Source: Actinobacteria bacterium OK074
GTDB lineage: Bacteria > Actinomycetota > Actinomycetes > Streptomycetales > Streptomycetaceae
Reading direction: 5' to 3'
DNA length: 64,000 bases
Assembly: GCA_001298575.1 (NCBI GenBank)
Contig: LJCV01000296.1
Span: forward strand, 1 to 64,000
The first letter of the stretch is position 1; every line of letters begins with the position of its first letter. Shown piece by piece: positions 48,301 through 57,448 of the stretch. The notes beneath the pieces are model-generated. The model did not search any database. It saw only the letters and a list, made by a program, of their open reading frames with translations, and had not been told where the DNA came from. Both the position numbers and the translations under genes were made by a program.

Positions 48301-49209
48301 TCAGTCCGCGGACTCCCACATCCCCTTGAGCACCGCCCGCTTGGCCATGGCGAACTCCTCGTCCGTCAGGACCCGGGAGCGGTGGAGTTCGCCCAACTCC
48401 CGCAGACGGCGCAGCAACGCGTCGTGCTCGTCCTCGACGGGCGGCCCGGACTGCTTCGGCAGTTCGGGCCTTCGCGTTACGGCGTCGGCGGCGGGCGCCG
48501 CGGCCGGGTGCGGCAGCCGCGCCTGGACGGCCGCCGCGACCAGCGCCATCAGCGGGTCCTTCCTGAACCCCCACAACTCCACGCAGTGCGGGTCGTGTTT
48601 GGGCCGCGGGCGCTCCCGGCCGGTGTCGGCCCCGGGCACGGTGAACCGCAGACAGCCGTGTTCGAGACCGGCCGACGGCCGCCACTCCACCGCGGTGATC
48701 TCGGCCACCGCCAGCGTGCGCGGCCCACCGGCGGTCTTGGTCTCCTCCGTCTTCCAGTTCCACTCCAGCCGTACGTGCTCGCCGTCGAAGCTCGCGGTGC
48801 CGTCCCCGGCGGAGCAGGACAGCGGAACGGCCGGGCCCGGCAGCAGATAGCGGTCGACGGCGTCGGTCGGCACCCCGTCCAGCAGCAGCGCGCCGCGCAC
48901 CGCCTCGACGAAGTACTCGGCGACGCCGTAGCGGTCGGCGGCCACGGTCAGCTGGTACGGGTCGTCGCCCTCGCCGAGCTTCCCGCCGGTCGCCTGGAGC
49001 AGCGGGTCGGCGCCGTCGCGCAGCCGTAGCCGCAACCGTCCCGTCTTCCGGCCCTGTTCGAACGAGACGCCCGCCAACGCGCCCAGCGGAACGGTGAGTT
49101 CGCCCAGCGCCCGGCGCAGCAGCCCGACTCCCTTGTCGCGCCCCGGGGTCAGCCGCAGCGCGTCACCGTCGAAGGCCCAGGTGCCGTCCTTCTGGATGAT
49201 TTCCGCCAT
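48301..49209 (-). CDS. DUF4429 and SHOCT domain protein, 302 aa
   Basis: Two DUF4429-like beta domains in tandem: residues 1-120 (DGTWAFDGDALRLTPGRDKG; PLGALAGVSFEQGRKTGRLRLRLRDG) and about 130-235 (GTASFDGEHVRLEWNWK; LAVAEITAVEWRPSAGLEHGCLRF). A C-terminal SHOCT helix pair follows (DEHDALLRRLRELGELHRSRVLTDEEFAMAKRAVL). Each half resembles a PH-like/stress-protein domain; the function is unknown. It is soluble, with no signal peptide. ATG 49209 follows a weak ribosome site. It is a common Streptomyces gene. Confidence 0.85.
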   Translation of the reverse strand: MAEIIQKDGTWAFDGDALRLTPGRDKGVGLLRRALGELTVPLGALAGVSFEQGRKTGRLRLRLRDGADPLLQATGGKLGEGDDPYQLTVAADRYGVAEYFVEAVRGALLLDGVPTDAVDRYLLPGPAVPLSCSAGDGTASFDGEHVRLEWNWKTEETKTAGGPRTLAVAEITAVEWRPSAGLEHGCLRFTVPGADTGRERPRPKHDPHCVELWGFRKDPLMALVAAAVQARLPHPAAAPAADAVTRRPELPKQSGPPVEDEHDALLRRLRELGELHRSRVLTDEEFAMAKRAVLKGMWESAD

Positions 49210-49265
49210 GGGAGGGATTGTTCCATCGTGGGCGCGGAACGGCCGGGTGTCGGGGCGGAACGTGG

Positions 49266-49302
49266 ACGTGCACCCCGGAGGACCGTACTCCGGGGTGCAC
49301 GT
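49266..49302. terminator. Terminator of desE
   Basis: ACGTGCACCCCGGAG (49266-49280) pairs perfectly with CTCCGGGGTGCACGT (49288-49302) around seven bases, downstream of desE. Confidence 0.9.
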
Positions 49303-49362
49303 CGGCTGCGGGGCCGGAACTCCGGCCGCTGGTAAGGGGATTGACGGATCGTCAGGTGGTTG

Positions 49363-50418
49363 TCAGCCGACCTTCTCCGCCGTCTCGATCGCCTTGGCGA
49401 GGCTCTCCACCATCGGGGTGCACTTGTCGTAGGACAGGATCGGTTCGGCCGAACGCGCGATGACCTGGCCCGCCTTGACCGCGGGCAGCTTCTTCCAGGT
49501 CGCCTCGGTGATGTCGGCGGGCTGGATGGCAGCGGAGCGGTCGTCCATCATGATGACGTCGGCCGCGTACTTGTCGACGTTCTCCCAGCTGAGCGACTCG
49601 TACCAGCCGCCGTACTTCGCCATGGCCTTCTTCGAGGGCTCGACGAAGTTCACGCCGAGCGCCTTGTAGTACTCCAGGTCGACGGAGAGGTCGCTGCCGG
49701 AGACGTAGAAGACCGAGTCGGCCGCGGAGCCCACCAGCACCTTGATGTCGGGGTGTGCCTTGGCCGCCGCGCGCAGCCGGGCGGAGGCGTCCTCGAAGCG
49801 CTTCTTGGCGGCGACGACCTTGGCGGACTTCAGGTCGGCGCCGAGCTTCTCGGCGAGGGCGGCCATGTGGGCCAGGGGCGTGGTGAGTTGGCGGTCGTAG
49901 CAGGAGACGGCGATGCTCGGCGCGAGCTTGGCGATCTTGTCCTTGGACTCCTCCGGCACGTACCAGAGGGTGCCGGCGGCGTCGAAGGTGGTGGTGATCA
50001 GGACGTCGGGGGAGAGGGCCGCGTACTTCTCGATGTTGAAGGCGCCCCAGGTGTTGCCGATGATCGTGACCTTGGTGATGTCGAGGTCACCGGCCTGGAC
50101 GTCGGCCTTGCCGTCCTTGTCCTTGGTGGGGCCGAAGACGCCCTTCACCTCGACGCCGTAGTCGTACAGCGCCGCCGCGACGCCCGTGAACGCGACGATG
50201 CTGCCCGGGACTTCGGCCAGCTTCACCGTCGTACCGCGGTCGTCCTCGAAGGAGAAGGGGCCGGACTTCGCCGCGGCCGTCGAGTCGCCGGAGCCGCTGT
50301 CCGTGCCGCCGTCGCCGCCGTCGTCCCCGCAGGCGGCGAGCGCGGCGCGGAGGCCGAGGGCGCCACCCGCGGCGAGGAGGCCGCGGCGGGTGAGTCTGAC
50401 GGGGCGGGCGTTCGACAT
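49363..50418 (-). CDS. desE: Desferrioxamine-type siderophore-binding lipoprotein DesE, 351 aa
   Basis: Extracellular ferri-siderophore receptor of an ABC importer (class III binding protein fold). The leader has TRRGLLAAGG and ends in a lipobox (LAAC, Cys about 30), followed by an Asp/Gly/Ser spacer. The two lobes and the connecting helix are visible (TVKLAEVPGSIVAFTGVAAALYDYGV; LSWENVDKYAADVIMMDDRS). A near-perfect iron box lies 77 bases upstream, so the DmdR1/IdeR repressor should switch it on under iron limitation. Between SCO2779-like and glmS-like genes, this position matches desE of S. coelicolor, but no desABCD genes accompany it here. Confidence 0.88.
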   Translation of the reverse strand: MSNARPVRLTRRGLLAAGGALGLRAALAACGDDGGDGGTDSGSGDSTAAAKSGPFSFEDDRGTTVKLAEVPGSIVAFTGVAAALYDYGVEVKGVFGPTKDKDGKADVQAGDLDITKVTIIGNTWGAFNIEKYAALSPDVLITTTFDAAGTLWYVPEESKDKIAKLAPSIAVSCYDRQLTTPLAHMAALAEKLGADLKSAKVVAAKKRFEDASARLRAAAKAHPDIKVLVGSAADSVFYVSGSDLSVDLEYYKALGVNFVEPSKKAMAKYGGWYESLSWENVDKYAADVIMMDDRSAAIQPADITEATWKKLPAVKAGQVIARSAEPILSYDKCTPMVESLAKAIETAEKVG

Positions 50419-50494
50419 GGGTGCGTTCTGCTTTCGGGATCGGTGGTGCGGGCCGTGCGGTGGTGCGGGCCGTGCGAGGCGGCCGAGGTGTTGA

Positions 50495-50513
50495 TTAGGT
50501 TAGCCTAACCTGA
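50495..50513. promoter_or_regulatory. Iron box (DmdR1/IdeR operator) upstream of desE
   Basis: TTAGGTTAGCCTAACCTGA matches the actinobacterial iron-box consensus TTAGGTTAGGCTCACCTAA at 16 of 19 positions and is itself largely palindromic. It lies 77 bases before the desE start. Confidence 0.92.
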
Positions 50514-50692
50514 TCCCGAATTCAGCGCCGGGGGCAATCACCGACCGGTCACGATCCGCTGTCGTGGCGGTGAATCATGCGGGCGATCTGGGGCTTTCCT
50601 GTGGAGACCGCCGGGTAGGGGAGGGTGATACGCAACCCTTGGCCACGGATTCCGGTTTTCTTTCCCGTACCCCCGCGAAAGGAAGCCCGACC

Positions 50693-52882
50693 ATGGCCGA
50701 CCCGATGGTGCTGCGCGCCCAGCAGTTCATCAACAGCACCTACGGCGACGTGTCCGGCATCACGAAGGTCGAGGAGACCGGCGTCGTCGACTGGCCGACC
50801 CTGTTCGCGCTCACCCGCGCCCTCCAGTACGAACTCGGCATCACCGCCCTGTCGGACGCCTTCGGCCCCACCACCCTCTCCACCCTGACGGCCAAGTGGC
50901 CCTCCATCGACGCGAGTTCGGCAACCTCCTCAACTCCCGTGCCCGCCAACGTGATCCGTATCGTCCAGTCCGCCCTCTACTGCAAGGGCTACGACGGCGG
51001 CGACATCGACGGCACCTACAACGCCCGAGTCGCCGCCGCCGTACGGAAGTTGAAGGCCGACACCGGGCTCGACGTGCCGTATCCCGGGGACGCGGTGGTG
51101 CCCAAGCTGTTCAAGGCGCTGGTGAACATGGACGGTTACGTCCTGCGCGACGGCGGCGACCAGGCGGTGCGGGCCGCCCAGCGGTGGCTCAACTCCCGTT
51201 ACCCGGACCGCGCGAACTTCTTCGTCATCGCCTGCGACGGCGTCTACTCCGCCGACGTGCACCGGGCGTTGCTGTTCGCCGTGCAGTACGAGGTCGGGCT
51301 CAGCGACGACATCGCCAACGGCGTCTTCGGGCCCGCCACCCGGGCCGGGGTCCGGGAGCACCCGGTGTCCGTGGGGTCCACCGGCCCGTGGGTCCAGCTG
51401 TTCTCGGCCGCGATGGCGTGCAACCGGCGCCGGGGGATCACCTTCACGGACACCTTCGACGAGGGGCTCGCCGTACGGGTGGCCGCCTTCCAGGAGTTCG
51501 TCCGGCTGCCCGTCAACGGCGAGGGAGACTTCCCCACGTGGGCGTCCCTGCTGGCGTCCAGCGGTGACACCACCCGCGCGGGCACGGCCGCGGACTGCGC
51601 CAGCGAGGTCACCGCCGCCCGCGCCCAGACGCTGGCCGCCGCCGGGTACCGGTTCGTCGGGCGGTACCTGTCGAACGTGCCCAACACCACCCTCGACAAG
51701 ATGATCAAGCCGGGCGAACTGCGCACGATGGCGGCCAACGGCCTGCGCTGCTTCCCGATCTACCAGACCTACGGCGGCGCGGCGAGCTACTTCAACGCGA
51801 CCCAGGGCGCCTCGGACGCCAAGGACGCGCTGTACTGGGCGCGTTACCACGGCTTCCTGCCCGGCACCCGGATCTACTTCTCCGTCGACTACGACGCCGT
51901 CGACGCCGAGGTCACCGCCAACGTCCTGCCGCACTTCGGCGCGATCAAGGACGTGTTCGACGCCGACCACGGCGGCTACCGCATTGGCATCTACGGCGCC
52001 CGCGCCGTCTGCGCCCGCGTCGGCGCGGCGGGCCTGAGCAGCGCCAGCTTCCTCGCCGACATGTCCACCGCGTACGCCGGGAACGTGGCCTCGCCGCTGC
52101 CGGAGGACTGGGCGTTCGACCAGGTCGCCACCATCACCGTCGGCACCGGGGACGGCGCGATCGAGATCGACAACGACATCGCCTCCGGCCGCGACCTCGG
52201 CCAGATCTCCTACGCCCCGCCGGCCGCCGGAACCGACCTGGACGTCACCCTCGACCCCTCCTGCCGGGCGGCGGCCCTCGCCGATGTCCGCCTCTACCTC
52301 CAGTCCCAGGGCGTGCCCGAACAGGGCGGCGGCGACCCCGCGAACCCGACGGCCGGGTCGGGCGCGAGCACCGCGGAGGCGTTCGACGCGGTCGTCACGT
52401 ACGACGGCGTCATCACCGACCTGGCGCGGGCCCTGCGGATGCGCAAGGCGCTGATCGCGGCCGGTGTGCTGTGGGCGGTGCGGACGGGCACGACGGCCGC
52501 CGACGGGGCCACGGGACTCGTGCCGATGACACCGTCGGCCGCCGTGGCCGCCCGCAACTACTGCGTCCAGCAGCGGGTGTTGCGCGGCCCCCGGCTCGAC
52601 GTGACCGACACGGACGACCTCACCGCGATGCGCCAGAAGCTGCGCGGCGACGACAAGTTCAGCATCAACACGGCCGCGTACGCGCTCGTCAAGTCCGCCC
52701 ACGACCTGGGGCTGCCGCGACCGGGCCTGGCGGACACCACCCACAGCACCCGGCTGGTACTGGGCGACTTCGCGGAGGCGTCCGGGGCGGCGGCGGGCAC
52801 CAACGGGGCTGCCGGGACGGTCCAGTTGGGCCTGTACCAGGTGCTGGAGAAGTACTACGCGCCGCAGCGGGCGGGGAGTTGA
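50693..52882 (+). CDS. DUF1906 (Rv2525c-like) glycoside-hydrolase-like protein with peptidoglycan-binding regions, 729 aa
   Basis: Multi-domain protein. Residues 1-90 and about 90-300 contain repeated peptidoglycan-binding-like helical units (IRIVQSALYCKGYDGGDIDGTYNARVAAAVRKLKADTGL; DGVYSADVHRALLFAVQYEVGL). DUF1906 spans about 300-510 (GYRFVGRYLSNVPNTTLDK; CFPIYQTYGGAASYF; GTRIYFSVDYDAVDAEVT; EIDNDIASGRDLG), a TIM-barrel domain related to GH25-type lysozymes. About 530-729 is unrecognised. No signal peptide is visible, which is odd for a wall enzyme. ATG 50693 follows AAAGGAAG. It is next to a Tat-exported carboxypeptidase-like gene in the same direction. Confidence 0.82.
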   Translation: MADPMVLRAQQFINSTYGDVSGITKVEETGVVDWPTLFALTRALQYELGITALSDAFGPTTLSTLTAKWPSIDASSATSSTPVPANVIRIVQSALYCKGYDGGDIDGTYNARVAAAVRKLKADTGLDVPYPGDAVVPKLFKALVNMDGYVLRDGGDQAVRAAQRWLNSRYPDRANFFVIACDGVYSADVHRALLFAVQYEVGLSDDIANGVFGPATRAGVREHPVSVGSTGPWVQLFSAAMACNRRRGITFTDTFDEGLAVRVAAFQEFVRLPVNGEGDFPTWASLLASSGDTTRAGTAADCASEVTAARAQTLAAAGYRFVGRYLSNVPNTTLDKMIKPGELRTMAANGLRCFPIYQTYGGAASYFNATQGASDAKDALYWARYHGFLPGTRIYFSVDYDAVDAEVTANVLPHFGAIKDVFDADHGGYRIGIYGARAVCARVGAAGLSSASFLADMSTAYAGNVASPLPEDWAFDQVATITVGTGDGAIEIDNDIASGRDLGQISYAPPAAGTDLDVTLDPSCRAAALADVRLYLQSQGVPEQGGGDPANPTAGSGASTAEAFDAVVTYDGVITDLARALRMRKALIAAGVLWAVRTGTTAADGATGLVPMTPSAAVAARNYCVQQRVLRGPRLDVTDTDDLTAMRQKLRGDDKFSINTAAYALVKSAHDLGLPRPGLADTTHSTRLVLGDFAEASGAAAGTNGAAGTVQLGLYQVLEKYYAPQRAGS

Positions 52883-52959
52883 CGGTTCCGGGACCGCGCC
52901 CACACACGAACGCAAGCCGGCAGCACGGCCAGGACAGCAAGGAAAGCAGGGCACACCCA

Positions 52960-53697
52960 ATGGCAGCATCGCGACGCGACTTCCTGCGCTCGGCGGCCAC
53001 CCCGGCCGTGGCGGTGGGGGCGGTGGGCGGCGGTACGCAGGTGGCGGGGGCCGGGACCGCGTATGCGGCGGACGGGACGGGGGCGGCGTCCGCCGGGGCT
53101 TCGACCGGGAGTTCGGCGTCGGCTTCGGCGTCGTCGTCCGGTCCCGTCTCCGCGAACGGCTGGCCGGTCGACACCTCGCCGAACACCGGCGGCAGTGTGT
53201 GGACCCGGCCGGTGCCGGGCACGGGCTTCGGCGTCGAGGTGGCGATCGGTGACGTGGAGACGATCCTCGTGCACGTCGTGCGCCGCTTCCACTACGAGGT
53301 GGACGCGCTGCGGGCGGGCGACGTGATCGGCTACCGTCCCCTGGCCCGCACCGAGGACTACGAGACCAACCACGCCTCCGGCACCGCGGTCGACATCCGC
53401 CCGGACAGCTACCCGGCGGGCGCCCGGGGCGGCTTCTACGCACCGGAGTTGGCGGTCGTCCGCGACATTCTCGCCGACTGCGAGGGTGTGGTGAAGTGGG
53501 GCGGCGACTTCGCGACCCCCGACGAGAGCCACTTCCAGATCGATGTGCCGCCCGGTTCAACGGAGTTGACGAGGGTGGCGGCCAAGTTGCGTACGTGGAA
53601 CGCGACTCCGGGGGAGGGGGCGGGGGTCGCGCAGGACCCGCGCGACGCGGAACGGCGGGCGGCGGCGCGGGAGTTGCAGCGGAGGCAGGCGGGATAG
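52960..53697 (+). CDS. Tat-exported D-Ala-D-Ala carboxypeptidase-like protein (peptidase M15 type), 245 aa
   Basis: Predicted secreted zinc peptidase acting on peptidoglycan stem peptides. The leader begins ASRRDFLRSAATPAVAVGAV, a clear twin-arginine signal, followed by a Ser/Ala-rich linker to about 60. The M15/VanY core shows ETNHASGTAVDIRPDSYP (zinc ligands His and Asp) and DESHFQIDVPPG (third ligand His with the HFQ element). ATG 52960 has GGAAAGCAGG upstream. It lies 77 bases after the DUF1906 gene; together they look like a cell-wall-degrading pair at the left border of the accessory block. Confidence 0.85.
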   Translation: MAASRRDFLRSAATPAVAVGAVGGGTQVAGAGTAYAADGTGAASAGASTGSSASASASSSGPVSANGWPVDTSPNTGGSVWTRPVPGTGFGVEVAIGDVETILVHVVRRFHYEVDALRAGDVIGYRPLARTEDYETNHASGTAVDIRPDSYPAGARGGFYAPELAVVRDILADCEGVVKWGGDFATPDESHFQIDVPPGSTELTRVAAKLRTWNATPGEGAGVAQDPRDAERRAAARELQRRQAG

Positions 53698-53791
53698 GCG
53701 GCTTGGTCCCCTTTCGCCTGTGCGGGAGCCGTCCGGCGCGGCATCATGGTCGGACGGCAACTTCCGTTGGTGACAGGAGAGTTCCCCGTCC

Positions 53792-54142
53792 ATGCTGACT
53801 TCCCGCGACGAACCGGACGCCGAGGTCGGCGCCGTACCCATCGATTTGGTCGCTGCCGTCCAGGCGCTCCGGAACCAGATCACGGAGGCGGCGGCGACGG
53901 ATCCCGACTCCGACGTCCGGTTCCAAGTCGGGCCGATCGAGCTTGAGTTCACCGTGGCGTTGACCCGGGACCGCAGCGTCAAGGGCGGGGTCAAGGCGTG
54001 GGTGGTGACGGCGGACGCCGAGGGCCGGTGGTCGAGGGAGCACACGCACCGCGTGACACTCAGCCTCACGCCGGTCTCGGCCACCACCGGCACGAGTCCC
54101 GAGATCAGCAACACCGACTCCGGCCATCGCATCGTCCGGTGA
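53792..54142 (+). CDS. Trypsin-co-occurring domain protein (trypco2-like), 116 aa
   Basis: Small soluble protein made of one trypco2-type domain: VPIDLVAAVQALRNQITEAA (helix), then strands VRFQVGPIELEFTVALTRD and GGVKAWVVTAD, ending HRVTLSLTPV. The family is defined by being encoded beside trypsin-like protease genes in bacterial conflict systems, and the next gene here starts with a trypsin domain, which supports the call. The TGA overlaps the GTG start of that gene by four bases (GTGA), implying coupled translation and probably a complex or regulatory partner. AGGAGA lies 11 bases before ATG 53792. Confidence 0.82.
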   Translation: MLTSRDEPDAEVGAVPIDLVAAVQALRNQITEAAATDPDSDVRFQVGPIELEFTVALTRDRSVKGGVKAWVVTADAEGRWSREHTHRVTLSLTPVSATTGTSPEISNTDSGHRIVR

Positions 54143-57100
54143 GGCGCGATCCTACGACGAGATCCGTCCGGCATCCCGGCCGCGCCCACCTCGTCGCCGT
54201 CACCACCGCGGACGACCAAGTGCGCGGCAGCGGCTACCTGTTGGACGTGGACCTGGTCCTGACGGCGGGCCATGTCGTCGCGGACCTCGCCCCCGGTGAA
54301 CTGCGCGTCTGCCATCTGCCGACGCTGCACACCGTCCCGGCGGTGGTGGAGTGGACGGAAGGGGACCTGGCGCTGCTGCGCACGGCCGAAAACGTCGTGG
54401 GCGCAGGCGAGTTGAACCCGCTGGCGCTGCGCGAACTGGCGGCGGACGCCCGGTTCGAGGACTGCGCGGCGCTCGGGCTGCCGGCGGTCATGACCCGGGT
54501 CGCCGCCGGGGTCGCCCCGCTGGAGGCGGTCGGCCGCATCGCCCCCAACACCGCCGACGGCCATGGCTACTTCGCCCTCGAACTCGACGGGAATCCGCCC
54601 GAAGGGGCCGCGCCGTGGTCCGGCATGTCCGGCGCCCCCGTCTTCCACGCCGGGCGCTGGCTGGTGGGCGTCGTCGTACGCGATTCGGCGGGGTGGGGGC
54701 ATGCGCGACTGGAGGCGGTGCCCGCGGGGGCGCTGCGCGACGCACCGCCGTTGGCCGGTCTCCTCGTCCGGAATCCGTGGCCGATCAGGGAGGAGGAGGC
54801 CCGTGACGCCGCGTTCCTGGACACCTACCGGGAGGAGGTGATCCAGCGCTACGGGCACATCGAGCTGTTCGGCCTCGGCCTGCACGGCCACTTCGCGGAC
54901 GACATCGGTACCGAGGCCGCGTACGTCAGCCTGCGTGCGGGGCTGCCGGCCGCGCCCGGTCTTTCGCTGCCCGATCAGGCGCGCCCGGTCGAGGGGTTGA
55001 TCGCGGCGAACGGCCGGCTGCTGCTCAGGGGCGAACCCGGGGCGGGCAAGTCCACGCTTCTCGAATGGCTGGCCGTCACCATGTCCCGGGGCGCCTGCAA
55101 GGGGCCGCTGGCGCCCTTCAACGACCAGGTGCCGTTCCTCGTCCGGCTGCGCGACATGTACGCGCCGTGGTGGAAACAGGTCGAGGGGCGGGACGGAATT
55201 CCCCCCGACTCCCAGCAGTTCCTCGCCTTCAACCGCATGGCCGCGGACTCGGCCGCCCCGGACGGCTGGACCCGCCGCATGCTCGAACAGGGCCGCGCGC
55301 TGCTGCTGGTGGACGGCCTGGACGAGGTACTGGAGGCCCACCGCGACGGGGTTCTGCGCTGGATCCACCGCCTGATCAGGCGCTATCCCAGGCTGCGCGT
55401 CATCGTCACCGGCCGCCCCGAGGCCGTACGCGGCTGGAGTCCGCCCGAGAAACTCGGCTTCAAGGCGCTCAAGCTCCTCGAACTGAACGAGGAGCAGCGG
55501 ACAGAACTCATCCACAAATGGCACCGGGCGGCCATCGCCGGCATCCAGTCCTCCTGGCTCGGCGACGAGGAACGCAAACGCCGTATCGACCGCCTGTCCG
55601 CCCTCGAATCCGCGCTGACCAAGCACATCAACGAGTCCGAGGACCTCTCCGCGCTGGCCGCGACCCCGCTGCTGTGCGCGGTGCTGTGCAAGCTCCACGA
55701 GGTGCACGGCACCCGACTGCCGCGATTCCGCCAGGAGTTGTACCGCCGCACCATCGACATGATGCTCGGCCTGCGCGACTCGGACCGCGAAGTGCCCGAT
55801 CCGCTACCGAGGTTGGACGTCGACCAGCGGCGCGCGATCCTGTCGTGGATCGCCGGGTACCTCACGACCGAGGGCGAACGGGAGATCACCCCCGAGCGCT
55901 TCGACGAGAAGGTCCAGGACCGGCTGCTGAGCCTGGGCCGCGACGCGGGTACGCATACGGCGGAGGAGATCCGTAAGGGTCTGTACGAACGCAGCGGGCT
56001 GCTTGTCGCTCCGGGGGAGAGCGCGTTGCAGTTCAGCCACCGGACGTTCCAGGACTACTTGGCGGCGACGGACATGGTCGCCCAGCGTTCGTTCGGGCAA
56101 CTGGCCGGTCACGCGGGGGACGAGACGTGGGACGACGTGCTGCGGTTCGCGATGAGCCAGTGCAACCTCGCCGATACGCGGGAGTTCGTGGGGCAGATCC
56201 GGCGGAAGCTGAAGCTCGTTGCGAACGGTCGCCAGCGGGCGCGGATGCGGATGGCGGCTGCGGCGTGCATTCCGTATGCGGTGCAGATGGACGAGGCAGA
56301 CCGGGAGGAGTTGATCGCCGGGGTCGCGAAGACGTTTCGGTCGGCTGTGCCGAAGGTTCTGCGGAGCCTGGTGTCGAATCGCTCGTTCGTGCCGAGGGTT
56401 GCCGAAAAGTCCTTCGATCTCAGTCCGTACGTGGCTGTGGGGCCCGACCTGCTGGCCGCGCTACAGCGAGATTTCGACTGGGAGGACTCCGACTTGGCCC
56501 ACGGGGCGATTTCGTTGGCCGCCGAGTTGGGTGGGCCGGAGGCGTTTCGGTTCCTTACGCAGATTCCGTTCGAGCGGCGTCAGGCGTTGTCCCAACTTTT
56601 CGTCAACGCCTGGGAGCGGTTCCCCGGGGCGGAGTACGCACAGGAGGTGCTGGCCGGGCTGGATCTGGAGGTGCTGGGCGTCACCTCCCCGGAACAGCTT
56701 GCCCAGGCCCAGGTCTGCGGACGTGTGCACACCCTTGTGGTGGTCACCGACATCCCGGTGGGCGCGATCGTTTTCTTCGCCGTCGATCACTCGGTACACA
56801 CTCTGAATCTGTTCACGATCGCCCCGGAGGATTTTGCCGCGCTTGCTCCGTTGTCCACCACGGGCACGGTGGAGGCGCTGTCCTTCAGGGTGCCCGCCAC
56901 GTACCTGGTGCCGCTCTTCAAGCCTGGTGCCACCATGCACGTGCGGAAGCTGGACGACGTGGCCAACGGCCGGTTCCCCGTGCCGGTGTTTCCGACCGTG
57001 ACCCAGTTGTCCCTCGTCTCCCTGCCTGCGCACTGGCCCGAGCAGGCCGCGGGCTGGACCAGCCTCACTCACCTCGGGCTCTTCGAGCGGGCCGCGCAGG

Positions 57101-57441
57101 GCATCGACTGCTTGGAGAAACTCCCCGCACTTACCCACCTGCTCGTCGCGTCCGCGTACGAGTACGCGATACCGCAGACTCTCGCTCACTCAAGGGTGAC
57201 CCATCTGACCCTCTTCCTCGGCGGGGTCTCGAAGACGTGGGACCTCACCAGCCTGCCATCAGCCTTCCCCGCCCTGACCGAACTCGCGATCACCGCCCCC
57301 TTGGGCAACCTCCACACCCTCGACCTGACGGGCCTCCACCGCACCCCCCACCTCCGCATCCGCCTCAACGGCTTCACCCGCCAGGACGGCCGCGTAACAG
57401 GCGCCGACGCCTTCACCAGACGCCAACTCCGCTGGACCTAG
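54139..57441 (+). CDS. Trypsin-NACHT-LRR protein (bacterial NLR-like, predicted immunity), 1,100 aa
   Basis: Predicted STAND-type sensor. Residues 15-200 form a trypsin-like serine protease with an intact triad: His45 (LVLTAGHVV), Asp76 (EGDLALLRT) and Ser164 (GMSGAPVF). A NACHT ATPase follows, with Walker A GEPGAGKST (about 298-306), Walker B LLLVDGLDEV (about 389-398), a sensor-like Arg in VIVTGRPEAV, and winged-helix-type helices to about 650 (FSHRTFQDYLAA). About 850-1090 is a leucine-rich-repeat-like array (HLGLFERAAQGIDCLEKLPALTHLLVAS; LTHLTLFLGGVS; LTELAITAPLGNLHTLDLTGLH). The build mirrors animal NLRs, with a protease effector in place of a signalling domain. The 3' half has more A/T in third positions than its neighbours, suggesting transfer. 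Confidence 0.88.
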   Translation: MRRDPTTRSVRHPGRAHLVAVTTADDQVRGSGYLLDVDLVLTAGHVVADLAPGELRVCHLPTLHTVPAVVEWTEGDLALLRTAENVVGAGELNPLALRELAADARFEDCAALGLPAVMTRVAAGVAPLEAVGRIAPNTADGHGYFALELDGNPPEGAAPWSGMSGAPVFHAGRWLVGVVVRDSAGWGHARLEAVPAGALRDAPPLAGLLVRNPWPIREEEARDAAFLDTYREEVIQRYGHIELFGLGLHGHFADDIGTEAAYVSLRAGLPAAPGLSLPDQARPVEGLIAANGRLLLRGEPGAGKSTLLEWLAVTMSRGACKGPLAPFNDQVPFLVRLRDMYAPWWKQVEGRDGIPPDSQQFLAFNRMAADSAAPDGWTRRMLEQGRALLLVDGLDEVLEAHRDGVLRWIHRLIRRYPRLRVIVTGRPEAVRGWSPPEKLGFKALKLLELNEEQRTELIHKWHRAAIAGIQSSWLGDEERKRRIDRLSALESALTKHINESEDLSALAATPLLCAVLCKLHEVHGTRLPRFRQELYRRTIDMMLGLRDSDREVPDPLPRLDVDQRRAILSWIAGYLTTEGEREITPERFDEKVQDRLLSLGRDAGTHTAEEIRKGLYERSGLLVAPGESALQFSHRTFQDYLAATDMVAQRSFGQLAGHAGDETWDDVLRFAMSQCNLADTREFVGQIRRKLKLVANGRQRARMRMAAAACIPYAVQMDEADREELIAGVAKTFRSAVPKVLRSLVSNRSFVPRVAEKSFDLSPYVAVGPDLLAALQRDFDWEDSDLAHGAISLAAELGGPEAFRFLTQIPFERRQALSQLFVNAWERFPGAEYAQEVLAGLDLEVLGVTSPEQLAQAQVCGRVHTLVVVTDIPVGAIVFFAVDHSVHTLNLFTIAPEDFAALAPLSTTGTVEALSFRVPATYLVPLFKPGATMHVRKLDDVANGRFPVPVFPTVTQLSLVSLPAHWPEQAAGWTSLTHLGLFERAAQGIDCLEKLPALTHLLVASAYEYAIPQTLAHSRVTHLTLFLGGVSKTWDLTSLPSAFPALTELAITAPLGNLHTLDLTGLHRTPHLRIRLNGFTRQDGRVTGADAFTRRQLRWT

Positions 57442-57448
57442 CGCGAGG

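Noticed and set aside
50419..50692. Possible small gene between desE and the DUF1906 gene
   Set aside because: No start with ribosome site and no motif; it holds the iron box and the two divergent promoters.
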